Below, in pieces: positions 38,577-54,974 of a stretch of DNA of 64,000 nucleotides (position 1 is the first letter of the stretch; each line of letters opens with the position of its first letter). The position numbers and the translations under genes were made by a program. The DNA comes from Cricetomys ansorgei. Its lineage: Eukaryota > Chordata > Mammalia > Rodentia > Nesomyidae. The stretch is taken from assembly GCA_026225945.1 (NCBI GenBank), contig JAMJFZ010001259.1, positions 1-64,000 of the forward strand, written 5' to 3'. The notes below the pieces were generated by a model. It worked only from the letters and a program-made list of their open reading frames with translations, was not told the DNA's origin and searched no databases.

Positions 38577-38936
38577 TGCTGAGGTCCAGCCTTGGTGAGG
38601 GCAGAGCTTACAGGGGATGGATCAAAGAGTGGTGAGGGAAGAATCAGATGCAGGACACCATTCAGTTTTGTTTTATAAGAGACTGACAGAGAAAAAGCAC
38701 ATCTCAGTATGGCTTGACCTATTCTGAAAATTTGTGACTCTCAAAGGCTTTATTTATGCACAAAATCATTTCCTTTAAGACTTTGATCAGTGATTACATA
38801 CCCTCTGGAAGTCATTTTTGTAAAGTCTTCCTTGAATACATGAGCATATTAAAATCAACAAAGCATGCAAATAGCAAATTTTGTCAAAACTAAAAGCTAA
38901 CATTATGATAAAAATCAGTTTTCTTTTAACTCAACA
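38577..38936 (-). mobile_element. ERVK/IAP-type LTR, third copy (minus strand)
   Basis: 360 bp with the same TGCT...CAACA ends, followed by the polypurine-tract complement TCTTTTTCCTT at 38,937-38,947. Confidence 0.75.
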
Positions 38937-39615
38937 TCTTTTTCCTTAAAACTGATGTCATAAAGCCTTGTGGTTAAAGAAATACTAGAGAGGATGATGC
39001 TATTTGAGTTTTACTCTGTTTAAGTTGAACATAGAGTTAATGGATTATAATGCCTGTTACATCAAACATTTTTTTAACAAAAGTCACTTTTAACCCTTGT
39101 TAAATTCTTTCCTTTCTCTGTTCTGTTTAACATAAGACCACCATCCATTCCTTTGATTCTTAAAAAACGAAAGCCGTCTGCTGTTTGTCTTTTCATACTA
39201 TAAGAAAAGTCCTGATTTGACATGTTTGATCAGGAGGACAGGCAGTTCATTGAGCTGAAATGTCCTTTTCTGTGACTCTGTCATGAACTCTTGTTTCAAT
39301 ACAATCCCTATCTTTATTTACTAATATCATTTATTAATAATCTAAATGTATATCTCAGTCCTAGACTCTATGGAAGACTCAAATTTCTGCATATTTGTAT
39401 TTCCCTGCGTCCTACCATTAGTTCCATTTTTATTAACACCGGCATTTGTTACATTATTCCAACTCTATCTTTCGATGAGTGGCCTTTGACAGTAAAGAAT
39501 ATCAGACGAAGTTGCTAGGGAATTTCTGTCAAGGTCAGTGAAGGGTCAATTAAGGTCATCCTACACTGGAACTTTGTGTAACAGAGCGCTCACTACACTT
39601 GGCATCATCAAAGAA
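38937..39615 (-). mobile_element. Internal fragment of the LTR element, third copy
   Basis: Collinear with 13,316-14,233 but about 230 bp shorter: TATCTTTATT at 39,309-39,318 is joined directly to TACTAATATCATT, skipping the equivalent of 13,711-13,938. That removes the only stretch with a hint of coding content. Broken element. Confidence 0.55.
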
Positions 39616-39840
39616 GTATACAACAGCATAAATGAAAGGAACTGACATCATGAGTGGGTTGCTGTGATGCAATAAATGTCAGGATTTGTCATCATAATTG
39701 AAATTAAATCACCCGATGATTGGAAGTATATGACATCATAATGTGTATTATGTGACATCATCATTAATATAAATATATGCCATCATAATTAAAAGAAATG
39801 ACATCATAATTGTGATGATGTGACATCAACACTGTGAATA

Positions 39841-41361
39841 AATGATATCCTAGTAAGAAGGTTATCACAGCATGAATGGACGGAACTGACATGATAGTGA
39901 TGTGTAACCATACACCTGAGGATGTGAAATCATAATTGAAAGGAAATATGAAAATTGGAAGGATGTGACTTAATTTGGATTATGTACCATCGACAATGTT
40001 CATCATAATCAGAAGAAACTGACCTCATAAATGATACTGTGACATAAACAATGTAAATATATGACATCTTATTTGAAAATAACTGACATCAACATAGGTT
40101 TATGAGAGATTATCAGTGTCGATAAATGACATCACAATTTGAAGAAACTGACATCAGATGATATGTTAATAATGGAAATATAAGACATCATAAGCACATG
40201 ACAAAATAATTGGGTGAAACTGACATCATAATTGAGATGACATAACAGCATCAATATAAGTATGTAACATCACAATTGCAAGAAAAGTACATGATCATAA
40301 GAAGGATTTCACATCATATGCGAATTTTGCGGCATCAATGTAAATATATGACATCACAAGAAGGACATGCTATATTTGTAAGGTATTGACATCATAATTA
40401 AGGTGATTTGATATCATCAGTGTAAATACACATCATTATAATTCAAAGAAGCAGACATAATTGTGATGATGTGACATCAAAATTGTAAATATATGACATA
40501 CCTATTAAGGATATGGACTGAACTGATATCATAATTGAGATGATGTGCCACATTCAATGTAAGGATGTGAGAACATAATTGGGATAATATGACACTATTA
40601 AATTATTTATGTGATATCATAGTTAGAAAGAAATAATGTGATAATTGGAGAGACATGCCAACATAATTTGTATTATGTGACACCATCATAGTATGATGTG
40701 CAATAAATAATGTAAATAAATGACAACATAATGAGAATGATATAACATTATATTTGGAAGGAACTGACAGCTTATTTGGGATATTGTACCACCCTATCAA
40801 TGTAAGAATGTGACATCATAATTGGAAAGAAGTCACCTGATAACTGGAAGGACATGGCATCATAATGTGGATTATGTAAAATCATCAGAGGAAATATATC
40901 TCATCATAAATGAAAGGAACTGACATAATTGCAAATTTGTAATATCAACAAGGTAAATATAAAATAATACTAAAAAGGATGTCAGCATATTTGCAAGGAA
41001 ATTATCCCATAATTGATATGATATTCCACCATCAATGTAATTATTGACATCATAATTAGAAGAAAGTGACAAAAATATGGCACAAATAATCTATATATGT
41101 CTGATCATAAGAATGTCATTGAATTTTGAAGGTACTGACAGAATTGGAACTATATGGAATTATCACTGTCAACATATGACCTCATAATTTGAAGAAACTG
41201 TCATCACAATCATGATGATGTGACATCAACTACGTAACTATGTGTCATCAAAAATTGAGACATGGCATAATAGGAAGGACTGGCATCATAATTATGCTGA
41301 TGTGACATCAATGATATAAATAGATGACATCAAAATAGGAAAGTGAAATCATAATTGGATA
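39841..41361. repeat. Satellite sub-block, first tandem copy (1.52 kb)
   Basis: Begins AATGATATCCTAG and realigns at an offset of 1,521 bp with 41,362 onward. The block between cores A and B has a single copy (from 14,462). Confidence 0.9.
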
Positions 41362-42880
41362 AATGATATCCTAGGAAGAAGGTTATTACAGCATGAATGG
41401 ACGGAACTGGCATGATAGTGATGTGTAACCATATACCTGAGGATGTGACATCATAATTGAAAGGAAATATGATAATTGGAAGGATGTGACTTAATTTGGA
41501 TTATGTACCATCGACAATATTCATCATAATCATAAGAAACGGACCTCATAAATGATACTGTGACATAAACAATGTAAATATATGACATCTTATTTGAAAA
41601 TAACTGACATCAACATAGGTTTATGAGAGATTATCAGTGTCGATAAATGACATCACAATTTGAAGAAACTGACATCAGATGATATGTTAATGATGGAAAT
41701 ATAAGACATCATAAGCACATGACAAAATAATTGGATGAAACTTACATCATAATTGAGATGGCATAACAACATCAATATAAGTATGTAACATCACAATTGC
41801 AAGAAAAGAACATGGTCATAAGGATTTCACATAATATGCGAATTATGTGGCATCAATGTAAATATATGACATCACAAGACGGACATGCTATAACTGTAAG
41901 GTATTGACATCATAATTAAGGTGATTTGATATCATCAGTGTACATACACATCATTATAATTCAAAGAAGCAGACATAATTGTGATGATGTGACATACCTA
42001 TTAAGGATGTGGAATGAACTGACATCATAATTGAGATGATGTGCCACAATCAATATAAGGATGTGAGAGCATAATCGGGATAATATAACACTATTAAATA
42101 ATGTATGTGATATCATAGAAAGAAATAATGGGATAATCGGAGAGACATGCTAACATAATTAGTATTATGTGACACCATCATAATATGATGTGCAGAAAAT
42201 ATCATAAATATATGACAACATAATGAGAATGATATGACATTATATTTGGAAGGAGCTGACACCATAATTGGGATGTAATACCACCTTATCAATGTAAGAA
42301 TGGGACATCAAAATTGGAAACAAATCACCTGATACTTAGAAGGACATGGCATCATAATGTGGATTATGTAACATCATGAAAGTAAATATATATCATCATA
42401 AAGGACGTGACATAATTGCAAATTTGTAATATCAAGAAGGTAAATATAAAATATTAATAATAAGTATATCACTGCATACTTGCAAGGAACTTATACCATA
42501 ATTGATGATGTTCCACCATTAATGTGACATATTAATTAGAAGAAAGTGACAAAAGTATGGCATAAAAATCTATATATGTCTGAACATAAGAATGTCATTG
42601 AATTATGAAAGTACTAACATATTTGGAACTATGTGGAATTATCAATGTCAATATATGACCTCATAATTTGAAGAAACTGTCATCACCATCATGATGATGT
42701 GACGTCAACTACGTAACTATATGTCATCAAAAATTGAGACATGGCATAATAGGAAGGACTGGCATCATAATTATGATGATGGACATCAATGATATAAATA
42801 GATGACACCAAAATAGGAAAGTGAAAGCATAATTGGAAGAAGTGAGCATCATAAGCGTGTTATTACTTCAACAGTATAAA
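41362..42880. repeat. Satellite sub-block, second tandem copy
   Basis: Near-identical partner of 39,841-41,361, including the shared TACTGTGACATAAACAATG and GATATGTTAAT phrases. The join at about 41,358 lies inside an ATAATTGGA phrase, as expected for unequal exchange within the satellite. Confidence 0.9.
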
Positions 42881-45345
42881 TATATGACCTCAGATGATGA
42901 AGAATGTGAAAGCATAATCAGCATATGACATCAACAATGTAAATTTATGATATCATAATAAGAAAGAGGGAACTTTCATCATAATTCTGATGACATGACA
43001 TTATCAAAATTGATCTGAGACATCACAATTTGAAGAATATGACATGATAATTGGAGGATAGGACAACATAATGCAGATTATGTTACATCGTCAATGACAT
43101 TAAAAGATATCACGATTGGTAGAAACTGACAACAATCTTGACATGAATGTTGTAAATTTATGACATCATAATTGGAAGATATTGACATCATAATTGGGAT
43201 GATGTGACAACAGCCATGTAAATATAAGTCATCATAATATGAGGTGTATGACAAAATTATAAGGAAACATCATTGTAATCACAAACATCAACAATGTATA
43301 TGTATGATCTAATATGAATGATTTGACAGAAAAATTGGGAAGAACGCACATCATAATTTCAATGATTTGACACCATCAATATGACATGGTGACATCACAA
43401 TTGGAAGGAAATGATGTGATATTTTAAGGATAAAGTATCTTAATATAGATTATAATAGTATAATCAGTGTACATATGTCACCATAATTGGATGAAACTGA
43501 CATCATAATCATGATATGACATCAACCATGTAAATATAGGACACCTTACTAGAAGAAATCACTTCAAAGTCAATATGATGTTATGCAAACAATATAAATA
43601 TATGGTATAATGAGAAATGACAGCATAATATGAAGAAACTGACAACTTGATTTTGTGACACAATCATTGCAAGTATGTGACATTTCAATTGGTAGGAAAT
43701 GATGTGATAATTGGAGGATATGAAATGATAATTGGAATTATGTGTCATTTGCAGAGTAATTATATGACACCATAATTGGAAGAAACTGACATCACAATTG
43801 TGATGTTTACATAAACAATGTAAATATATGACATCCCAATAAGGGTGTAACATCAAATTTGGAAGGCATTTACATCAAATTAGCATGATGTGACATCTTC
43901 AATATCAATATGTGACAACATAATTGGAATAAACTGATATCATAATTAAGATGATGTGATGTCAACAATGTAAATATATGACATTATAATAAAATATATG
44001 ACAGCATAACTGGAAAGAACTACCATCATTATTGAGATGTGACACCATCATTCTTAAGGATGTTCGACCACAATTGGAAGGAAAATGATGTGATAATTGG
44101 CAGAATAATATGGATTATGTACCATCATCACTGTCAATATATGACACCATAATTGAAAGAAACCAACATCTTAATTCCAATGATATCATCAATGTAAACA
44201 TATGAAATAATAAAAAAGGGTATGGCAGCATAACTGGAAGGAACTGATTTCATAATTGGGAGGATGTGACATTATTAAGTTAAATGTGTTATATCACTAT
44301 TGAAAGGAAATGATGTGATATTTAGAAAGATATGACAGCATAATTTGGGTTATGTGACATCATCTATGTCAGTATGTAATATAATGTGAAGAAACTAACA
44401 TCATAATTGTGATAATGTGACATCAACGGTAAAAATATATAATAACATAACGACCAGAAAGTTACATACATGGGGTGATGTGATAAAATCCTATCAATGA
44501 AAATATACGCCATAGTAAAGGGCAGAAAATGTATGATATAATAACATGAAGTATGTAGCAGCATAATTTGAAATAACTGGCATCATAATTGTGAAGATGT
44601 AACACTATCAACCTAAATGTCTGACTTAACTGAAAGGAAAAGATGTGCTTATTGGAAGGATATGACATTATAATCAGGATTATATAGCAAAATAATGTAA
44701 ATAAATGACGTCATAATTCATGGAAAACAACCACATAATCATGATGGTGTGACAGCAAAATAAATATATGACATCATATTATTACATATTACATGAATAT
44801 TGGAAGGACATGACAGCATAGTTGGGATAATGTAATATCAATGTGCATATAGGACAGCAAAATTGAAAAGAAACTGACATTGTAATTGTTATGATGTAAT
44901 ATCAACAATGTAAATATATGACATCATAACAAGAAGTATATAACAGGATATTTAGAAGGACATCATAATCATGAAGATGTGATACATTCAACATAATTTG
45001 TGACCAAATAATTGAAAGGAAATGATCTGACAATAGGAAGCATGTGACACCATAATTAGGATTATGAGATTATGAGAAATATATGAGATCATCAAAAGAA
45101 GGATATGATATCATTTTTGGTTGACCAATTATACGAATGTGACACTATAATTGCCAGGCACAGATGTCATAGTTGATATGAAGGAAAAATATCAATGTAA
45201 TATATGATATCCTAATAAAAAGAAACTGATATCATAAATAAGTTGATGTGACACCATCAGTGCCAATGTATGACATCATAGCTGGAAGGAACAGACATGG
45301 TATTTGGGGTGATATGATATCAACAATGTAAATATATCTGTGGTT

Positions 45346-46400
45346 CCTCTGCAGTGTCAGATGGAACAGTGCGTCCTGTTGACCAAATTTGTATCTGTAG
45401 TATTCCTTCCATGTAAGTTTTTCGGTGTAGAATGAACAGTATTATTTCAGGGTTCCCTGGTCTCTAATGTAGGTCAGGTCCCACCAATGGTTTGCATACA
45501 CCACCTGCTGTTCACTATGGGGAAATACATCCAGTCATCCAACACAGGAGCCTGTACACAGGCAGGTGGCAGTGTGCTTTAGGGCTGCACTTTGCAGCAA
45601 AGCACACTTCCATTTCAGGAGTGTGAAAGGCTACACACGTAAAGTGTCACTGACATGAATTTCTAAATATGAGCATACAAGAATAACATCAATTGATATA
45701 CAATGTGGAAAATGGGGAAAATATCACAGGTCTCAGCTCAACATACAGCTGAGGAAAGCTGAGAGTGGAGAAATGTATCCAGTAAAGAGCACACTGATTC
45801 GATGTCCATGGCCATATGATCAGCCCTGAAAGCATGCTTTCAGGTAACATCAATCCGATTGCGCAGAATACATTATATATCAAGGAATTTATATATATAA
45901 TATATTATACATATTATAGATACACATTAATATGCAAGTCACCCATGATAATGTCAATGTGGCAGCATCAATGAAGCCTTAGAGAATATAGGGGAGAGAA
46001 GATACCAGTTCAAATGAAGCAAGTTACATTTGAAATTCTTGGGCTTCAGAGTGAAGTTTGTTGCTCTATGGGCAAAGCAGTTTTGGCTCTGATTAAAAAT
46101 ACTGATGATCAAGTTTGTTAACTTCTTTCTCACAGAAGAAAACATATGGTTTCCTTTGGGTAGGATGAGGCAGGAGAGTGACATCATGATGTCATCACAC
46201 CTGGTAGGTTTTCCTGAGAACAGAATATCTTTTATGCTTCTTCACACATAAAAGTTTGTATTCTAATTTCAGGTTAAGTCTTAAATGTCTAGACTGTAGA
46301 TTTTCTCAAAAATATCTGAGTCCAAAAATTGCAGTGAAGAGTATGAGAGGATACTGTTACTAAATGTTAATGGTTGCACTTGAGTTCACAGAAAAGTCAA
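45346..46400. other. Left part of single-copy flank
   Basis: No gene or recognised repeat. AT-rich patch at about 45,880-45,930 (TTATATATATAATATATTATAC). A perfect 16-bp palindrome lies at 46,179-46,194. Confidence 0.6.
46179..46194. promoter_or_regulatory. Perfect palindrome of CRE-like half sites
   Basis: TGACATCATGATGTCA equals its own reverse complement. It lies outside the satellite but carries the same TGACATCA core. A role in factor binding is only inferred. Confidence 0.35.
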
Positions 46401-49600
<3,200 letters not shown>

Positions 49601-51439
49601 GGAGTCTCAATTCCCCTCATATCTTTGCCTGATGTTCTATTCCTGGGAATGTTTGTTGAAAAAGAACAATGAAAAGAAAAAAATTAACATATATAATATT
49701 GAAGTCGCAAATGGTTTCTGGAATGGAAGTCGCACCTTTGAATGTTTCCAGTGAGAAAATAATTCCATGAATCACTTGTAGAAAACAAGTATTTTTTCTG
49801 TTTTTTTTTTTAATTTTTGAATTTACAGATTGAAAACTGTTGATACTAAGTCATCATGAAGACAGAGCACATGTCTACTAATATATGTAATACAATGTGT
49901 ATTAATTAATATTAATATTACATATTAATTAATAGTATGTAAGATATATGATTAGATAGCAAACACAGGTTTGCTGCTGTGGTTGCTCACCAAAGAATCA
50001 GGGAGGCATCTTCCAGACCTCAGCAGAGAGAACCATGATCAGGGCCACTGTCATACTCAGAGTGGATCCCCAAGCATCTCAGCCCAGCTGTTTTATTAAT
50101 TCAGAACTCCTCAGGTATTTTACTGTTACATGTACATCATTATCAATTAAACACCCGTGCAGAAATCCAACACCTGCGAACAATACAAAAGGGGCTTGAA
50201 AGAAGCTCTGATTTTCACTGGACTGGTTACTCCTCATCAGGGGACAGTGGGCCACACATGGCATGGCTTGTGGCATCCCTTACAGCTCTCCATAGTACCA
50301 ACAGAGAAAAATCTAGATAATGAACTACCTCACAGAGGGTTTACTTATTGCCATGCATTCCCAGAGTCTTTCCCTAGCTAGGGCCAACAAGATGGGTCTC
50401 AGCATAGTTACAGCTCTCGAACTGCATGAACAGAGTTCAAATGATAGCACAGACATTCCCTGCTCTACCTTTCTACTTTAGGATTGTACAGGTTCCCAGT
50501 CTATGAAATTTATATTTTAGAACTAATTCTTCCAGTCTCCACATGCACTTTCTGTTTTCTCCTAGGTGTAAGGTATTTTGTTTTCAAACCTGTTATTGAA
50601 AAAAATGTCCAAGAAATGCATCCCTATGCTTCATGACTAGGCAGTAAGTTGTGAGGCAAACTTAGGTCAAATGAGAGAGTAACAACAATTAAAGCAAAAA
50701 GTGGCCATGTATTTGAAAGAGAGGAAGGGCACATGGGAGGCAGGAAAGAGAAGGTAGAAATGATGTAGTAGTATTCCAAGAACTATTTTATACATTGAAT
50801 CAGGCTTTATGGCCTTATGTGTTCTAGAAACTAGAGATCACAAGAATCAATCATACCTGTTTTTTTAGGTGGCTCAATTTCTGCCAGAAAAAAATAATGG
50901 TCTTATGAGCCATAGCCACACACGTTTAACCCCATCTTTTCATTTGTTTGAAATGGTCTAACACCAATAATTTGATTTTATGATAAGTTCAATTTTTATT
51001 CAGATTCTTGATTGCTTTCGTCTATGAAAGTCAAATATGGCCAGTCAGAACATTTATCAATCAACAAAAGTATATACTTGACTATTCATAGATATTCCCA
51101 ACAGTTGCCAAAGTAGAAAAGCTCTCACCCTCCTACCTGTCCTCCCTTTCTGTGATGTGAGTACATCAGATACAAAATTGGCCACTGAAGTCAGATCTTA
51201 AAACAGGTCCCTATTCATGTATAAGTCTCCAATAAAATCCAGAGGGGTTGGAAGTCACTTATTAACTGCACTCTTTATCCTGCTGAAAGAAGCTACAGTA
51301 CATTCCCAAGTACTCAGTGTGAGAGGCAGCATTAGGTGTTCAACGAAGTTCAAAATTACATAGAGTGAGGCAAGTCTGGGCTACAGGAGTCATTCCTATA
51401 AAGACAAATGAATAAGTATCATTTGACAAAAATGGAACA
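49601..51439. other. Intergenic segment
   Basis: No gene recognised. An AT-rich, partly self-complementary patch lies at about 49,880-49,950 (TATTAATTAATATTAATATT). A degenerate B1-like string may lie at about 51,315-51,405 (AAGTACTCAG...GGCAGC...GGGCTACAGGAG) but is too decayed to be sure. Confidence 0.45.
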
Positions 51440-54400
51440 AAGTTCTTGATAACTGGGAAACATTGAAGAATAGAAACAAATAGAGATTGGAGCATTGATA
51501 CATTAAAGAAAATGAAGTTTTAAAAGTGATACCAGTAACTGACTCTATTAAAAGAAATATAATTAAAAACACACTTAGCTATATTGACTTTGCAAAAGAT
51601 TAGACCCATCCCTGGTATAGAGTATGCCATTATTAAAATCATGAATGACTTTAGTCCTATGCACAATATTAGCTGCTGAGATTGACACTTCACACAAAAC
51701 AGCTCCAGCCCATGGCCTGTGTCTCTAACCTTTGATAAGACTTAATTGTGTCAACCAGGATTCAACATATAAGCATAAGAGAGTTCCCATATTGAAAATT
51801 CAATACTCTCTGGTGCAAGCTAAGCTCCTAAAATTGTATACTAACCAATCTGGACTGACTTCATTCACATTCCATGGACTAATGCATGCTGGAAAATTAT
51901 AAAATGATTCACCCTGCCTCTTCACAATGATGTCACCTGCAGCTGGCTGACTTAAACTTCAGTCCAATATCTAGTTATTGCCAAATCTGTTTCACCCTAC
52001 AGATTACATATTAACCTTTTTTTCTATAATAGTCTGAAAAGAGAAGTTATAATCCACATGGAAATCCTTAAATTCTGACTGCAAAGGACAGATTACTATG
52101 TGACTCAAAGGGTTAATATTAAAATTCTGTGCTGGTATAGCCCTTTAATTCAAAATTTAGGAACTTTTTCCGCAGGAAAGCAAGATCATTGCACTTTGGA
52201 GCTACAAACTGGCATAAAGGCAATGCTCCTGAGTCAACATAAGAGAACTTGTCTCAGAAATATTTTTTCTGAAGGGCTGTAGGTACATCATTTCCAGAAT
52301 TAATATGCATTCCTAGAGAGAAATCACTCTACTCTAGAAATAAATTTAAAAATAGTCACATTATATAATGGCATGCATCCAGCTCCAGCTACTGCTCAAA
52401 GAGAAGACAAATGAGAACTTATTTCATAATACACATACACTGAAATTTCTAAGTTTTTCTTTGGGGGGAGTTTCAGGCTCTATTGTGCACTTTGAACACA
52501 GTAAACAGGGACAGAAGACATCAAGTCTAGGCACTTATATAGATGGGAGATTTACACAGCAAATATATTCCCAGAAATATTTTTTAATTACAACAGTCTT
52601 CTGAAACAGCAGGTCATTCTCCACTGACAAGGACCTAAAGTGGATGTGAAAGGGGAAGAGAAATCTAGGAAAAGTAGAACATAGTAAAAATAAAGCCTGG
52701 GATCAGGTGTCCTATTCAAAGCTATGTCTTATTCCAAGCAAGCTTCTGAAGAAGAATAGCATCTTGTATACTGCTTAAAGGGTAAAAAGGAAGCAAAGAG
52801 GGACTTTTGTGAATCAGCAGAAACTATCATAGAATGGGACAAACTCAGAAGGAGTCTAACTTAAGAATGCTGCAATGACATAGTGAGGGTATCTCAAGAA
52901 CATTACTGACCAAGCTCACAGTGGACTTGGGACTGATAACCACAGGCCTATGTGGTGGGAAGGATTGAAAAATCGGGATCTGAAATACCCCTCCCTGAAG
53001 GCATTTTCCTCATACCATTACCAGTTGTCCAAAGCATATGTCTAGTTTTAGAGAAAGAGATCTGCTTATTTGTCACACCTGGGTTTAAGCAAAGCTACCA
53101 CAGCATAAACCCCAGACTGTAACTGGTTCTGCTAAGCATGTATCTAGGTTGGTGAAGGAACTAAGTTCCTTCTCTATACTGGGAGGCCTCAGGGGCTGGC
53201 TTCCTTGATCAAGCAAGTCCCAAATATACCAGTATTTTTATTTTTGCAAATGATGATCACAAGGGTTTGTGTTCCCTTCTGGCAGAACTATTCTAAGCAG
53301 AAAACTTGAATTTTATGGCACACTGTGGCATATTGTTGGTTGTGACTATGGAATGTCCCATTGAGCAACCACTTAGAGGCTTGTTTGTTGATATGTGGAT
53401 GGACATAGTGGCTGCATGAAAATGAGATTCTCTTTTGTTATGGTTTCCAGCCTAATTTCTGGTTAATTCTGGTGAACAAACATTTACATCCTAGCAAGCT
53501 AATTTCTAACAGGCCTGGTCAGCATCTACTTATTCTGGGAGTATTTAAGAGGCAGCCTGCCTTAGCTAAATTCTTTGTGTGACTTATTACCTACAAAGCT
53601 GTATCATCGTTTCTACTCTTTGCATCACAGCTTAATAGTGGATTGCTACCCAACACATGAGATGCTAATTAAAACTTCCACAAATTTAACTAAAAATGGA
53701 CCTTAAATCCAAATGTTAAGTCTTGCAACCTGCCTTCTTTAACTACAAATAAATCTTAAACCTAAATGTTAAGTCTTGCAATCTGCCTTTGATGGGTTCA
53801 CTATAGAATGGTGACATCAGCATCAATGTTTCTACATACAGTCCCCTGTTCCCAAAGCTCTGTGAAGATGTAGCCCACAGAGGGAAGTTACTCAGACACT
53901 TCCACCTTCATCTATGGAGTTGTAAGGACCACACATGAACTCAAAGGACACAGAATTTGGCTGCAGATTCCCACTCAACACAGGGGAGAACGAACCACAC
54001 TTGCACCAAGGTCTCTAACGGCAACTCCTCCCTCACTGGGAATGGTAGACCCTCTCTCACCATGCAGTGGCTTCTGAGCTTGACCTTGTGTACCTCACAA
54101 GATGCAACAGAATAGCCCACAGCACAGGGAACCACTGTCACCTACTAAAACTAGGCTGCAGCATATTTTTTGGAAAACACCTCTGCCTGTTCTGACTGTG
54201 GACCAGACTGGAATCCTTGATTTGTTAGTGAGGCTGGAGTGGCAAAAGCAAATACCTTAGGATCACAGAGCACTGAAGGGTCACAGAACAGTGGTTCCTG
54301 GCCATTGTATCACTCTAGGAAGGGACTTTCTCTAGATCTGCAATGATGATTTGTTTTCACTAGCACTTGCCATTGACCTCTAATAGCTGGGCCATCTAGT

Positions 54401-54690
54401 CTTCCTACACTCAGTAGGCACTTCCCCTCCCTCCTCATGCACATAAGTTGGATAGCTGGCATTGTTCTTTACTCAAGTTGCAGTGGACTGATCCCCCACC
54501 ACCACCACAGGTGGAAGTGTGCCCAGAATAATACCAATTAATGAGAGATTTTAGTGAAAAAGTGTTTTTCTCCCATGGCTTTAAGTGAACAGCAGGTACT
54601 TTTGACCTAGTATGCAGGGGAACTTCAGCCAACCCTGAAAGAAAAGCAGGAACCAGATCACAAACAGGACAATAGTTCCTCCTTCAATGA
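51440..54690. repeat. Right-flank tandem duplication, copy 1
   Basis: Collinear in the same orientation with 55,625-59,245. Shared landmarks: 51,680/56,000 (TATGCACAATRTTA), 51,880/56,175 (TCTGGACTGACTTCAT / TCTGGTCTGACTTCAT), 52,230/56,535 (GAGTCAACATAAGAGA), 52,740/57,045 (AAGCAAGCTTCT..GAAGAATAGCATCTTG), 53,130/57,430 (TCTGCTAAGCATGT), 54,620/59,180 (AACCCTGAAAGAAAAGCAGG). No conserved open frame, so the duplicated content looks non-coding. Confidence 0.85.
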
Positions 54691-54974
54691 GAAGGTTTGA
54701 AAAGTAACTGCCAAACTAAGGCCTGACTAATAAAAACCCTAAATTTTTAAAAACATGAATACATTTTTGATTTATTTTCACTGTTTATGATGGAGTTTCA
54801 TTTGGAAAATCAGCTGTTCTCAAATCACTAAATACACAAAAATGTGCAATACATATTGAGTTGTTAATTATTACTCATATATATGTAATCCAGTGCCTTT
54901 GGACCATCATTCCTAGCATAAATCTTCTATAGAAGGATCTCTCAATAATCGGATAATAGTCTTTTTAGAAGTAA

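Larger units (their letters stand above)
39616..45345. repeat. Composite satellite, terminal block (longest)
   Basis: About 5.7 kb; collinear with 14,234-18,670 but with a 1.52 kb tandem duplication (39,841-41,361 repeated as 41,362-about 42,880) and a loss of about 220 bp near 45,075. It ends at about 45,345 in single-copy flank. Its last 45 bp continue the satellite phrase at the point where cores A-C begin elsewhere. Confidence 0.9.

Noticed and set aside
1..45345. Regular short repeats considered as a CRISPR-like array
   Set aside because: Repeat phrases are degenerate and directly abutting, without unique spacers of uniform length, and the DNA carries rodent SINEs and L1.
45880..45935. 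AT-rich TATATA patch as an origin or promoter
   Set aside because: No gene follows and nothing beyond composition supports a function; the same applies to 49,880-49,950.
49880..49950. Self-complementary TTAATTAATATTAATATT stretch as a cruciform element
   Set aside because: Low-complexity AT sequence readily gives imperfect palindromes; no further support.
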